64,000 bases of DNA. Origin: Loktanella sp. Alg231-35. GTDB lineage: Bacteria > Pseudomonadota > Alphaproteobacteria > Rhodobacterales > Rhodobacteraceae. The notes below the pieces were generated by a model, which ran no database searches, was not told the origin of the DNA, and worked only from the letters and a program-made list of their open reading frames with translations. The translations under genes were made by a program, and so were the position numbers. How positions within the stretch are numbered: the stretch's first letter is position 1; each line of letters begins with the position of its first letter. The stretch spans positions 1 to 64,000 of the forward strand of contig NZ_FREV01000010.1 in assembly GCF_900143545.1 (NCBI RefSeq), in the 5' to 3' direction. Positions 7,026 to 15,592 of this stretch are shown here, in pieces.

Positions 7026-9243
7026 GGGCAAGATGGCTGTTGGCATCCTTCTTCTTACTCTGGTCGGCCTGGCGTTTGGATACGTCATCGCATCGGCTTG
7101 GATGTCTTTTCGTGATTATGGCCTGAGTGCCGAAATCGACTTCTTCTACATTGCTCAGAACTATTTTGGCCTACGTGATTACCGGCCCGATGACTTTCGT
7201 CTTATCAACCTGATTGTTGTTGGTTTCGGGTTGGCCGGGTTGCTGTTGAGTGCAGTATTGTCTGGCTCTGCGCTTACGAAGTTTGGCCGCACACACTGGC
7301 AGCGCGCGGCTGAGATGAAGCGCAACGGATTTTTCGCAAAACCCGGTGCCGGTTTCATCCTGGGCAAGATGGGAAAGCCAAAAAGCGGCGCGAAGTTCAT
7401 ATCATCAAGCGTATTTCCCCATGCTTTGATTGTCGCGCCGACGGGACGGGGCAAAACAACGGGGTTCGTTATCCCAAATCTTCTTACGTTCAGCGGGAGT
7501 GCGGTTGTCCTGGATGTAAAGGGAGAGAATTTTGAGGCGACGGCTCGGCATCGGTCGTCGCATGGGGATGATGTCTATCGGTTTGCACCCACCGATTGGA
7601 AAGACAAGCGTACGCACCGGTACAATCCATTGCTGCGCATCGCACAACTGAAAGATCCAAACCAGCAGCAGATGGAATTGCAGTTGCTCGCGACGTTGTT
7701 TCTGCAGTCCGACAGTGATCGAACAGCAGGTCTTCTTAAAGGCGGTATCGACCTGTTCGTTGCTGCTGGTTTGCTGGCGTTTGAGCGCAAGCGTCCGACC
7801 TTGGGAGAGATTTATCAAATCACAGCATCTGGCGGGGACAAACGGAAAGAATGCATGAATCTGCGCGATGAGGTTCAGAATAGGGCCGCGAAGCTCATAT
7901 TCGAACGCATGGCGTCGATGAACAATGATACATTGACGTCATATATTTCACTATTGATGACTTCCGGCTTGGACCAATGGAGCAATCCGGCCATCGATGC
8001 GGCCACCCGCGTGTCCGATTTTGACTTCAGAACTATTCGCAAGAAGCCTTTCACTGTCTATCTGGTTGTCGCGCCAAATATGGTTCGCCCCATGGCGGCT
8101 TTGATCAGGTTGTTTTTCTCGGACTTGATTTCGTCGCTTCAAGATAACGAGCCAGGCAAAGATGAGCCTTGGCCGGTGATGATCATGTTGGACGAATTCA
8201 ATCGCTTGGGAAAGATGCCGATCGTCGTCGAAAGCATAGAGACGCTTCGGGCCTATCGAGGACATTTGGCCGTTGTTACACAGACGATTCCGGCGCTTGA
8301 TGAGATTTACGGCGAGAACACGCGAAAAGCACTACAGGGCAACGCTGGTGTGAAACTCTACCTTACCCCATCGGATGAAAAGACAGTTGAAGAATTGAGC
8401 AGCGCTGTCGGCATGACAACAAAACGGGTCGTCACAAGATCTCGGGCCATAGGTAGAAATCCGTTCGAAGGCCGCAGTATGTCTGAACGTACCGAGGAAA
8501 CTTCGCTGCTTCCAAAAGACGAGGCGCGGAGAATGCCCTTGGATGAGATTGTCATGATCGTTGACGCCCAGATGCCGATAAGAGCGAAGCGCATCCAGTA
8601 CTTTGATGATCCCTACTTCAAGAAGATCCATGCCACCCAAAAAGGTGCACTGCCGTTTCCAAAGCCCGCCGTGGCAACCAAGGCAAGACATGTTCCGACA
8701 GTGGTTGCAACAAGTGCTAATCTGGTGGCTGAAAAGCTTGATACGGCAGAGACGGAGAAGGAGGCGCCTGGAACGCCTCCCTCCGCTCGCAGTGTTGCGA
8801 TTGCGATGGCAACAGAGAGTTCCGGCGGCCAGCTCAAACTTCCATCTCGTAAAAAGCAACGCTCGGCAGCTCTAGAGACTGAGGATGGAACGGTGGCGCA
8901 GGGGGCACTCGAATTACAAGTCCAACAGAGACTTCAGTTCGGAGGAACCGGCTCACTCAGCAATGACGATTCAGAGGCAATGCAAAAAGCGCTGAAAAGC
9001 CTTTCTGAAATTGGTGAAGTAGGGCAGGGCGGTGAAGTGTCGTATAGCCCATCTGGCAGCTCCGAAGTTTCGAAAACTGCCAATGAATCCGCCGACAGAC
9101 AGCCTGAAATTCTCGTCAGCGATGAGGCTGGGCATGGAGGGGGCACCGTTGGTGATAGCGATGATACCCAAGTTCATCGTATTCGCGACGGAGAAGACAT
9201 TGACGCAGCTTTCCTCGAGGAAGCTTCAGTGCACAAGGCCTAG
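7018..9243 (+). CDS. virD4: VirD4-type coupling protein (T4CP)
   Basis: A 741-residue inner-membrane ATPase that delivers the relaxase-DNA complex to the VirB channel. Two membrane segments lie near residues 7-28 and 60-85. Walker A is APTGRGKTT near residue 138, and Walker B is MIMLDEFNRLGK near residue 389. The RNP/T4CP core ends near residue 545. The last 190 residues are low-complexity, Glu/Ser/Gly-rich and acidic, unlike ordinary VirD4; such tails in other T4CPs take part in substrate recognition. It ends the virD1-D2-D4 operon and is followed by a hairpin terminator. It faces the convergent virB operon. Confidence 0.9.
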   Translation: MDKGKMAVGILLLTLVGLAFGYVIASAWMSFRDYGLSAEIDFFYIAQNYFGLRDYRPDDFRLINLIVVGFGLAGLLLSAVLSGSALTKFGRTHWQRAAEMKRNGFFAKPGAGFILGKMGKPKSGAKFISSSVFPHALIVAPTGRGKTTGFVIPNLLTFSGSAVVLDVKGENFEATARHRSSHGDDVYRFAPTDWKDKRTHRYNPLLRIAQLKDPNQQQMELQLLATLFLQSDSDRTAGLLKGGIDLFVAAGLLAFERKRPTLGEIYQITASGGDKRKECMNLRDEVQNRAAKLIFERMASMNNDTLTSYISLLMTSGLDQWSNPAIDAATRVSDFDFRTIRKKPFTVYLVVAPNMVRPMAALIRLFFSDLISSLQDNEPGKDEPWPVMIMLDEFNRLGKMPIVVESIETLRAYRGHLAVVTQTIPALDEIYGENTRKALQGNAGVKLYLTPSDEKTVEELSSAVGMTTKRVVTRSRAIGRNPFEGRSMSERTEETSLLPKDEARRMPLDEIVMIVDAQMPIRAKRIQYFDDPYFKKIHATQKGALPFPKPAVATKARHVPTVVATSANLVAEKLDTAETEKEAPGTPPSARSVAIAMATESSGGQLKLPSRKKQRSAALETEDGTVAQGALELQVQQRLQFGGTGSLSNDDSEAMQKALKSLSEIGEVGQGGEVSYSPSGSSEVSKTANESADRQPEILVSDEAGHGGGTVGDSDDTQVHRIRDGEDIDAAFLEEASVHKA

Positions 9244-9268
9244 TAGGAAGAGCGAAAGAACGAATGTA

Positions 9269-9288
9269 GGGCTCGCTATCGCGAGCCC
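9269..9288 (+). terminator. Rho-independent terminator after virD4
   Basis: Perfect 8-bp stem GGGCTCGC/GCGAGCCC with a TATC loop, followed on the plus strand by ATTTCATTTTTT. It ends the plus-strand virD operon only four bases from the end of the convergent virB6. On the minus strand no T-run follows, so it mainly serves virD. Confidence 0.8.
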
Positions 9289-9291
9289 ATT

Positions 9292-10398
9292 TCATTTTTT
9301 GCCAGCATCTCGGATGCGTTGCGCGCGTGCAATTTGTCCTTCCATCTTCGCGCCGGTGCCGGTCGGCTGCGGAGGGGCAGGATTAGCTGGTGCGGAATTG
9401 TTAGCAGGCTGAAAAGTCGAGGCTCTTGACTGTGCCGGTTGCTGGATTCCAAGGAGCTGTCTTCCTCGAATTGCAGCATATTCTGCACCAGATGCCGTAC
9501 CTACCTGATATCGATTATAAGCTTGTTGGCTACCGGCAGCGGCTCTTCCAAATGCGTAGGCTCCCCCGAGGCCCCCGGACAGGGCGGGCATAACGATATT
9601 TCCGGATATTGCTCTTACTAGGAATGGTGTGGCCAGAATAAACCCCTTCGCCATGAAGATCATCATGAAAAATGGCACCACAGCTCCTATCGTCGTTGCG
9701 CCATCGGGGTCGCCGAGTTCAGCAATGAGCGCATTCGAGACACCAATAATGGTGGCAAAGACCCCGGCAATAATGACTGGATAGATGCCGAATGATATCA
9801 ACGCTGAAAGCCACCTTGCGAAGTAGTCTTTGGTTACGTCGAAGAGTGTAAGAAAAATCATGATAGGCGCGAGACCCAGTAGCAGAGCAATCATCAATCT
9901 TGCCGCGATCAGGAAAAACGCCGCGAGCCCACCCAAAAGTGACAAGAGAACAGTTCCGACGACGCCCATCACGGCGCCAGCCATCCAGTGCATGCCGTCG
10001 CCAATGGTGTTCATGTATTCCGAAAACTCCGCGATTATTGCGTCAAATGCCTCCGCAAATGTGCCTGAGGGTCCCGGTGTGCCGCCACCAACGGATGAGA
10101 CGAGCGCTCCGGCAATGCTATCGATTCCGCTCAATACAGCAGTTGAGAATGAATTGAACTGCACCCAGTTGGTGGCAAATATTCCAATAAGGACAAGTTT
10201 GACCGCCAACCAAAAGGCAGAACGACCATCCATAGATCGGACCTGAAAGACCATATTGATGAAAACAAGTATGATCAGCAGTGTAATTGCTACCAACAAT
10301 ATGCTGCCGGTCGTTGCCGCTACAGCCCCAAACTGAGTTTCAGCAGCGTCTTCAAGGTAGCCGTCGGCAGTCTCTACGAAAAATGTGACGATGCTCAT
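9292..10398 (-). CDS. virB6: VirB6-type inner-membrane channel protein
   Basis: A 368-residue polytopic membrane protein of the TrbL/VirB6 family, which forms part of the inner-membrane channel that contacts the transferred strand. At least six hydrophobic segments are visible between residues 25 and 275, including a GAVMGVVGTVLLSLLGGL stretch and an RLMIALLLGLAPIMIFLTLF stretch that matches the conserved core of the family. The C-terminal 70 residues are a Gln/Ala/Pro-rich soluble tail. It is the last gene of the virB operon here, instead of sitting between virB5 and virB8, an order seen in roseobacter plasmids. Confidence 0.85.
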   Translation of the reverse strand: MSIVTFFVETADGYLEDAAETQFGAVAATTGSILLVAITLLIILVFINMVFQVRSMDGRSAFWLAVKLVLIGIFATNWVQFNSFSTAVLSGIDSIAGALVSSVGGGTPGPSGTFAEAFDAIIAEFSEYMNTIGDGMHWMAGAVMGVVGTVLLSLLGGLAAFFLIAARLMIALLLGLAPIMIFLTLFDVTKDYFARWLSALISFGIYPVIIAGVFATIIGVSNALIAELGDPDGATTIGAVVPFFMMIFMAKGFILATPFLVRAISGNIVMPALSGGLGGAYAFGRAAAGSQQAYNRYQVGTASGAEYAAIRGRQLLGIQQPAQSRASTFQPANNSAPANPAPPQPTGTGAKMEGQIARAQRIRDAGKK

Positions 10399-10409
10399 TT
10401 TTCAACTCC

Positions 10410-10817
10410 CTACTTCCAGTTGTTTTTAGCGATACAAATATCTCTGGCAGCTGGACGGTTTTTGTTGATGGAGTCCCGGTAGACCTTCGTGGTTTCTTGT
10501 ATCTCCCATTGGTCTTCAAGCCGCGCATAGTTTTCCAGATAGTAGTTCACTGTGATATCCCATGCAGGGAATCTGGCGTCACATGAGCAGTCACCGGTTT
10601 CGACGATGGTTTGAAACGATGCAGCCCGATACATTCTCTGGACCAAGATTTTCTTTAGAGAATCTCGAACGTCCATATTTTCCAGAAAAGGCGGCTCTGA
10701 CGGACGATCAGGGCATATTTCAGGCTGTGTCTCTGGAGTTGCTACCAGTTGGGCGGTTGCCTGCGATGGCAAACAGCCCAAAATGGATAGGGCGAGCATT
10801 CTAAGCAAATCAGACAT
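10410..10817 (-). CDS. Secreted conjugation-operon protein of unknown function
   Basis: A 135-residue protein with an N-terminal signal peptide (MSDLLRMLALSILGCLPSQ, likely cut after ATAQ). Four Cys are in the mature part: one near residue 35, a close CSC pair near residue 77, and one in the tail DICIAKNNWK. The start at 10817 overlaps the stop of the upstream DUF4177-like gene by 8 bases; a longer open frame reaches 10886 but would overlap that gene entirely. The position between virB11 and virB6 implies a periplasmic role in pilus or channel assembly. It could be a VirB5- or VirB7-like accessory factor, but I see no family match. Confidence 0.6.
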   Translation of the reverse strand: MSDLLRMLALSILGCLPSQATAQLVATPETQPEICPDRPSEPPFLENMDVRDSLKKILVQRMYRAASFQTIVETGDCSCDARFPAWDITVNYYLENYARLEDQWEIQETTKVYRDSINKNRPAARDICIAKNNWK

Positions 10818-11019
10818 TTTGTTCGCCCTCGTTGTCAGCATTGTTGTTGACCTCACGTTTGAGAAAGACCGTAAAGTCTGAGCCATTCATCGAAGTCCCA
10901 ACAACTGAAACGATCTCAAAACCAGATTCTCCCCACTCACGGAGGGTAGCTTGCATAGCCGCATATTCTTTTTTGCCGTTTGCATCGAATGACAGTACTT
11001 CATGCTCGAATTTCTTCAT
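10810..11019 (-). CDS. Small DUF4177-like protein
   Basis: A 69-residue soluble protein with the pattern of DUF4177: an initial YE/FE strand (FEHEVLSFD), a central helix ending in LREWGESGFEIVSV, and a final strand FTVFLKRE. The fold is a small alpha-beta unit of unknown function, usually found as a short accessory ORF. Its start overlaps the virB11 stop by 4 bases (ATGA-type), so it is translated with the T4SS ATPase. Confidence 0.65.
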   Translation of the reverse strand: MKKFEHEVLSFDANGKKEYAAMQATLREWGESGFEIVSVVGTSMNGSDFTVFLKREVNNNADNEGEQNV

Positions 11020-11999
11020 TTTGTTTCTCCTTCCGTCTGACCGGGCAGGAAAAATTCCGTAATGCCACGATCACCATCGTGCCGAGCGGCTTGGATGATA
11101 ACATCTATTGATTTTTCAATGTATTGTACCATGTCGCCATAGGTCATTGGGACGTCTGTTTTTAGTGCAGCGATGGCTAGGCGCTGAACCGCCAATTGGG
11201 GCGTTTCAGCATGCAGCGTTGTCATCGAACCGCCGTGACCAGTGTTGATCGCCTCGAGAAATGTCATTGCTTCCGCCCCACGCACTTCGCCAAGTACGAT
11301 GCGATCGGGCCGCATACGTAGCGTGGAAGTAAGAAGGGCACCCGCCGAGCGCTGCTTGTTTTCGCGGTCGGCAAGTAGCGTGACCGTGTTAGGCTGCGAT
11401 GGGATCAGCTCTGCGGCCTCTTCAATTGTGACAATCCGCTCTTCAGGCGGCACGTAAGAGAGGATTTTGCGGGCCGCGACAGTCTTGCCAGTAGATGTTC
11501 CACCCGAAACGATCATGTTGAGCTTGTGGTTCACTGAAAATCTGATCGCTTCGTAAATATCGCCGTCTTGAACCACATCCCTAAGTTCGCGGTTGCGCTG
11601 CAAGCGCTCGGCTTCCAGACTCTTTTCGGCACCAAACAGGAATTTCAGATCGATAGACTCCAACGGAAGAGTCGAAAAGAAGCGTAGCGAAATCGAAACG
11701 CCGTCGGCGACAGCCGGTGGCATTATGACTTGAGCTCTGACAGGGCGATCCCGGTACTTAATGCTGACAGACACAATCGGTTTGTCTTTGCTGATAGTTG
11801 TCTTGGCAGCTGAGGCGATCTGATTGCCGAGATCGTGAATGTCGGTATGCGACATGGTGTCTTTGAGGCACCTCATAAAGTGATCCCCTTGGAATTCACC
11901 CCAAATGGAACCGTCTGGGTTTATGCAGATTTCAATGACATCCTCACGCTTGGCATCAGCAAGCTTATCCAGGGACGCTTCTAGGTAAGCTCCGGACAT
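11016..11999 (-). CDS. virB11: VirB11-type hexameric ATPase
   Basis: A 327-residue traffic ATPase at the cytoplasmic base of the type IV channel. Motifs in order are Walker A SGGTSTGKT near residue 165, the Asp box and an LRMRPDRIVLGEVRGAE Walker B block near residues 225-242, and the His box GHGGSMTTLHAETP near residue 250. The length is normal for VirB11/PulE proteins. It begins one base before the end of virB10 and overlaps the following small gene, in the dense virB operon. Confidence 0.95.
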   Translation of the reverse strand: MSGAYLEASLDKLADAKREDVIEICINPDGSIWGEFQGDHFMRCLKDTMSHTDIHDLGNQIASAAKTTISKDKPIVSVSIKYRDRPVRAQVIMPPAVADGVSISLRFFSTLPLESIDLKFLFGAEKSLEAERLQRNRELRDVVQDGDIYEAIRFSVNHKLNMIVSGGTSTGKTVAARKILSYVPPEERIVTIEEAAELIPSQPNTVTLLADRENKQRSAGALLTSTLRMRPDRIVLGEVRGAEAMTFLEAINTGHGGSMTTLHAETPQLAVQRLAIAALKTDVPMTYGDMVQYIEKSIDVIIQAARHDGDRGITEFFLPGQTEGETK

Positions 12000-13379
12000 T
12001 CAGAAGATCTCCAAGTCACGATCAACCATGACAGTAATTCTAGCGCCCTGATCGACGTAGATTACGGGCCCAATTGACAGATATTCATCGATCACGCCTT
12101 CGGTGCTGTCAGCAAAATCGTCTCCGACATCTTCGAGAATCTCGGCAGAAGTTTCGTCTTGCACTTGTGCGGCAGCCGCGCCGGGAAGGGCTGAAATCAA
12201 AGATATCAAAGCGGCGGAGCCGAACCTTTCTCCAAAACGGGTATCGACGAAGCCTGTAACACCGGAACGCCCCAGTTCATCCCCGCCGAAAGAGCTGATT
12301 TTGACGGTTTGGTTGTTGGGGAGGATGATCCTGTCCCATGCGACAGTGATACGGCTTTGGGCGATATCAGCACCCGCTCGATATCGCCCAATGAGCTTTG
12401 AGCCGCGAGGGATCAAAATTCGGGAACCATCGTATGAGTGAACGTCTTCGGAGATTACAGCGCGCACCTGGCCAGGCAATTCACTGGAAATCGCCGTTTC
12501 CATTGCAGCTTGGATCATTGTCCCTTGAACGACGGTATTGGCGGGGTTCGCGATGACTTCTGCCTGAGTGACGGTAGTTGGAAGCGCGCCATTCAATACA
12601 AAATCGGTGACATCACCAAACGTGCGTTCATCAAGAGCAGAGTCTGATCCACCCGAAGTTCCACCAAACGCAATAGTGGGCGAGTCGATTCGTGCTTGCT
12701 GGAAGGCTTGCTCATCGGCACGCCTCCGTTCCAATTCGGCCAATCTTCGGGCTTCTTCTTCGCGTTCGAGACGAAGCCGCTCGGCATCAAGCAGATCTTC
12801 TTGAGAAGGCCCTGGGGCAGGAGTCTGTTTTTGCAATTGCGCAAGCTCGAGATCCATTCTTAGTTGTTGAAGTTCGCGGTCTCGGGCAGCGAGTTCCTGA
12901 GCGAAACTATCTTGAGCATTTTGAGAAGATTCCTGCAGTGCCGCTATCTGTTCGGTGAGCGCATCGATTGCATCGGCTGCCGCTGAGTCTTCATCAACGA
13001 CCGGTTCAGGTGCGTTTTGCAGTGCACTAATTTGTCTCTGCAATTCAGCCAGTTGTGCAAGTAATTCTGCGTTTGGTTCGGGGTCGCGTTCCACAACCAC
13101 CACTTCTGGTTCTGGCGTTAGCGTCGGAGGAGGGACGAATGGAGCAATTTCGCCAAATCCATCTCCGCTGGTCTGAAATTCTTCGGGCTGTGCCGTAGGT
13201 AATGCGGCCTCTGGTTTTGGTTGAAGCGACAGATAAGCGAATGACCCCAAAGCGATTATGGCGGTGCAACCTAACAAGGCAAACAGCAGGGAAGGTCGTC
13301 GGTTTTGTGTGTCTCTTCCTCCGGGCTGTGAACCTTCCAGCACCGCAAGCCTTTCTCTTAGCTCATCGACTTCACTCAT
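12000..13379 (-). CDS. virB10: VirB10-type channel scaffold
   Basis: A 459-residue protein that spans the envelope from the inner membrane to the outer-membrane core complex. Features in order: cytoplasmic N-terminus, one membrane segment near residues 32-55, a long Pro/Glu/Gln-rich coiled linker (residues 60-230), and a C-terminal TrbI/VirB10 beta domain with ILIPRGSKLIGRYRAG and RITVAWDRIILPN. ATG 13379 overlaps the virB9 TGA as ATGA, which decides the start over ATG 13412. Confidence 0.95.
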   Translation of the reverse strand: MSEVDELRERLAVLEGSQPGGRDTQNRRPSLLFALLGCTAIIALGSFAYLSLQPKPEAALPTAQPEEFQTSGDGFGEIAPFVPPPTLTPEPEVVVVERDPEPNAELLAQLAELQRQISALQNAPEPVVDEDSAAADAIDALTEQIAALQESSQNAQDSFAQELAARDRELQQLRMDLELAQLQKQTPAPGPSQEDLLDAERLRLEREEEARRLAELERRRADEQAFQQARIDSPTIAFGGTSGGSDSALDERTFGDVTDFVLNGALPTTVTQAEVIANPANTVVQGTMIQAAMETAISSELPGQVRAVISEDVHSYDGSRILIPRGSKLIGRYRAGADIAQSRITVAWDRIILPNNQTVKISSFGGDELGRSGVTGFVDTRFGERFGSAALISLISALPGAAAAQVQDETSAEILEDVGDDFADSTEGVIDEYLSIGPVIYVDQGARITVMVDRDLEIF

Positions 13380-14074
13380 GAGCTTGCCCCCGGTGCCGAG
13401 ACTTGAATGCAAACAATTTCATCGCCTAGGCGCAGAACCCATTGGCCACTCACGCCGGATACGCGCAAGACGCCGTCCTCGGTCTGAGTGCTGTTGACCG
13501 AGCGTTCCCGACCATTGCTGTATTGGAAAATAGCGGGGACCGGAGCGTTTCTTGGGAACTTGAAATAGGTGAACGTGCCGTCATCTGATACCGACGTGGG
13601 AGTGAAAGCAGTCCGATTGCTTGCGGCATAATTGAAGTTAGGTGCCTGCCTAGCGACAGCGTTCACGACGCGACGGTTCTCGTTTGGATATCGAAATTGG
13701 ACCACATAGTAGGTCGGTGAGGCGCTTTCTTTGACGTTGAAGTAGTAGCTCCGACGGTTTGTGTAGACCGTGATGTTCGTATGAACACCACGCGCATTCG
13801 GTTTCACCGCAAACGCGCGCCCTCCAGGGACACCATCGAGTTGGAAGCCTTCAGTGTCACCAGCGACAATTGAGCGGATGGTCTCGCCCTGTCCGAATTC
13901 TACGGTGGTAACGTGTGTTAGGCTGACCTGAAGCCGGTAAACTTGCCCGTCTTGATAAGTTGCAAGTCTTACGCGTGCATCGTTTGGACCTGATCTAGGA
14001 ATGGATTCCGAGAAAACGGGTGCCGCTGCTATGACCAACGAGAGCGACAAGGCGCTTGCGCGAAGAATATTCAT
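13376..14074 (-). CDS. virB9: VirB9-type outer-membrane core protein
   Basis: A 232-residue periplasmic protein with a signal peptide (MNILRASALSLSLVIAAAPV, cut near SES) and a VirB9/CagX beta-sandwich. Typical patterns are VRLATYQDGQVYRL, the EGFQLDGVPGGR region, NRRSYYFNV and the C-terminal VNSTQTEDGVLRVSG...WVLRLGD. It forms the outer-membrane ring with VirB10. ATG 14074 starts the signal peptide and lies 2 bases after the virB8 stop on the minus strand. Confidence 0.93.
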   Translation of the reverse strand: MNILRASALSLSLVIAAAPVFSESIPRSGPNDARVRLATYQDGQVYRLQVSLTHVTTVEFGQGETIRSIVAGDTEGFQLDGVPGGRAFAVKPNARGVHTNITVYTNRRSYYFNVKESASPTYYVVQFRYPNENRRVVNAVARQAPNFNYAASNRTAFTPTSVSDDGTFTYFKFPRNAPVPAIFQYSNGRERSVNSTQTEDGVLRVSGVSGQWVLRLGDEIVCIQVSAPGASS

Positions 14075-14076
14075 GT

Positions 14077-14733
14077 TCAGTTCTCCAATCTGTCGGATCG
14101 AATGGCGTATTCTGTTACGGTAAAGCCGAACGGATTGGTCCAAACATCGTCAATGGAGCGGCGCTCTTCTGGCCGAAACTCGAACAGTAGCGTCGCGGTA
14201 AATAGTCCCGCTTGAATGCCCTGAGGCGATGTGAGGCGCTTGCGAATACGGACAGTTGCACGGTTTTCACCGATGCGATTGATGCTCAAGATTTCGACAT
14301 CCAATCGAGCATTTGGTCCATAGACTTCTGGCGGATACACATCACTGTTGGCACTATTCCAGATGGATCGCATTGATGCACTGGCGGCACCGTCAGAGCG
14401 CTCAAGAATACTGCGAACGCGCACGTCATTGTCGAGTTGATTGTAGATCTCGCGATCGCTGACATAGCGAAATACGGCACTTTCGATAATTGCTTGATTT
14501 TGGGTGACTTGGACTGCCACGACAGAAGCATTGGGTAGTGCCATCCCGGTTTCTGGGTCGTAGGGGACAACGACAGGAGCTGGGTCGACGTCCAGTATTG
14601 CGACTGCCGCAGCGGCTAAGCATCCGGAGACGCCAAACAGAAGACCAACAAAAGCTAGTTTCTGCCATAGCTGCTCGCGACGGCGGGCACCGTAGATAAG
14701 CTCTTCTTCAATGATTTCTGCTTCGCTCGCCAC
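14077..14733 (-). CDS. virB8: VirB8-type inner-membrane assembly factor
   Basis: A 218-residue bitopic protein. Residues 1-25 are cytoplasmic, a single membrane segment lies near 26-48, and the periplasmic VirB8 domain follows, with VVPYDPETG, IESAVFRYVSDREIYN and the conserved SINRIGENRATVRIRKRL strand before a Phe-rich end. It nucleates channel assembly. I choose GTG 14733 because the upstream ATG at 14883 would overlap most of the virB5 end and add unrelated residues; AAGAGAA lies before the GTG. Confidence 0.9.
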   Translation of the reverse strand: MASEAEIIEEELIYGARRREQLWQKLAFVGLLFGVSGCLAAAAVAILDVDPAPVVVPYDPETGMALPNASVVAVQVTQNQAIIESAVFRYVSDREIYNQLDNDVRVRSILERSDGAASASMRSIWNSANSDVYPPEVYGPNARLDVEILSINRIGENRATVRIRKRLTSPQGIQAGLFTATLLFEFRPEERRSIDDVWTNPFGFTVTEYAIRSDRLEN

Positions 14734-14746
14734 GTTTTTCTCTTTC

Positions 14747-15592
14747 TTAGTCGGCTTCAAGCTCAGGTAGCGTGAAGTCCATGTATCGTTGTTCCTCGGC
14801 AATGGTCGCGGCGTCGATGACACCTGCTTGGCCCGACCCCACAGTCTGGACCGCTTCCAGTTGCCACATCGCGACCATCGCAATTGCTAGCTCTGCAGTT
14901 ACGCGTGTATTGAGGTCCAAGCTGTCTTTGAGTTCTTCCATGTCGCCAATCATGTTCACCAACCGGTCGACACGCTGCAGGGACTGCCCGGCTTCTTCAT
15001 ATGAAGTTTGAGCGGCAGCGGACATGACTGCACCGGTCGTGGCTTGGGTTGCCGTCCGGGCGGCACCGTTGTTACCGCTAGTTGCCATTTCACGGAGTGT
15101 GTCTTCGTCGAAGCCTGCTTCTGCCAAGACGCGCGACATTTGGGTTTCAATGCGACCTGCATTGTTCCCTGCGAGACGTGAGAAGTCTCCCTCTCGGATT
15201 GCATCAATTGTCGCAAGAATGTCACCAAATTCCTGATCAAGTAGGCCATTCAGCTCATCTTCCATCTGAGTGCGAATGATCTCGGGCAGTTCCATTAGGC
15301 CGGTCAGCGCATTGTACGTCGCTTGCAATTCGGCAAGCTGCTCGGTCAGGGTTTCGTATTGTTCCCGCAACTGCAGAAGCTGTTCGTTCTGAAGAATCTC
15401 GTCCTCGATCATCTGCCGTAGTTGTTGGATTTCTTGGGCAATGTTGCGCGTATCCACTGTTGGAACGCCTTGTGCCATGGCCGCGTCACCGCTCCACAGT
15501 AGGGGTGCAGAAAGCGCACCAACCGTGAGCAAGGTTGCGATCGCCGTCGAGCGTCCGAAAGCCCCAATTGTGCTCAAGAAGACATTTGTCAT
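14747..15592 (-). CDS. virB5: VirB5-type minor pilin / pilus-tip protein
   Basis: A 281-residue secreted protein with a signal peptide ending at AMAQ near residue 41. The mature helical coiled-coil body fits VirB5/TrbJ proteins, which sit at the pilus tip and mediate contact with recipients. It begins QGVPTVDTRNIA and ends with YMDFTLPELEAD. Both the start and the end of the mature protein are repeated in the next upstream gene (15589-16734), which shows that the two are paralogues. Start and stop overlap the neighbour by 4 bases. Confidence 0.85.
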   Translation of the reverse strand: MTNVFLSTIGAFGRSTAIATLLTVGALSAPLLWSGDAAMAQGVPTVDTRNIAQEIQQLRQMIEDEILQNEQLLQLREQYETLTEQLAELQATYNALTGLMELPEIIRTQMEDELNGLLDQEFGDILATIDAIREGDFSRLAGNNAGRIETQMSRVLAEAGFDEDTLREMATSGNNGAARTATQATTGAVMSAAAQTSYEEAGQSLQRVDRLVNMIGDMEELKDSLDLNTRVTAELAIAMVAMWQLEAVQTVGSGQAGVIDAATIAEEQRYMDFTLPELEAD

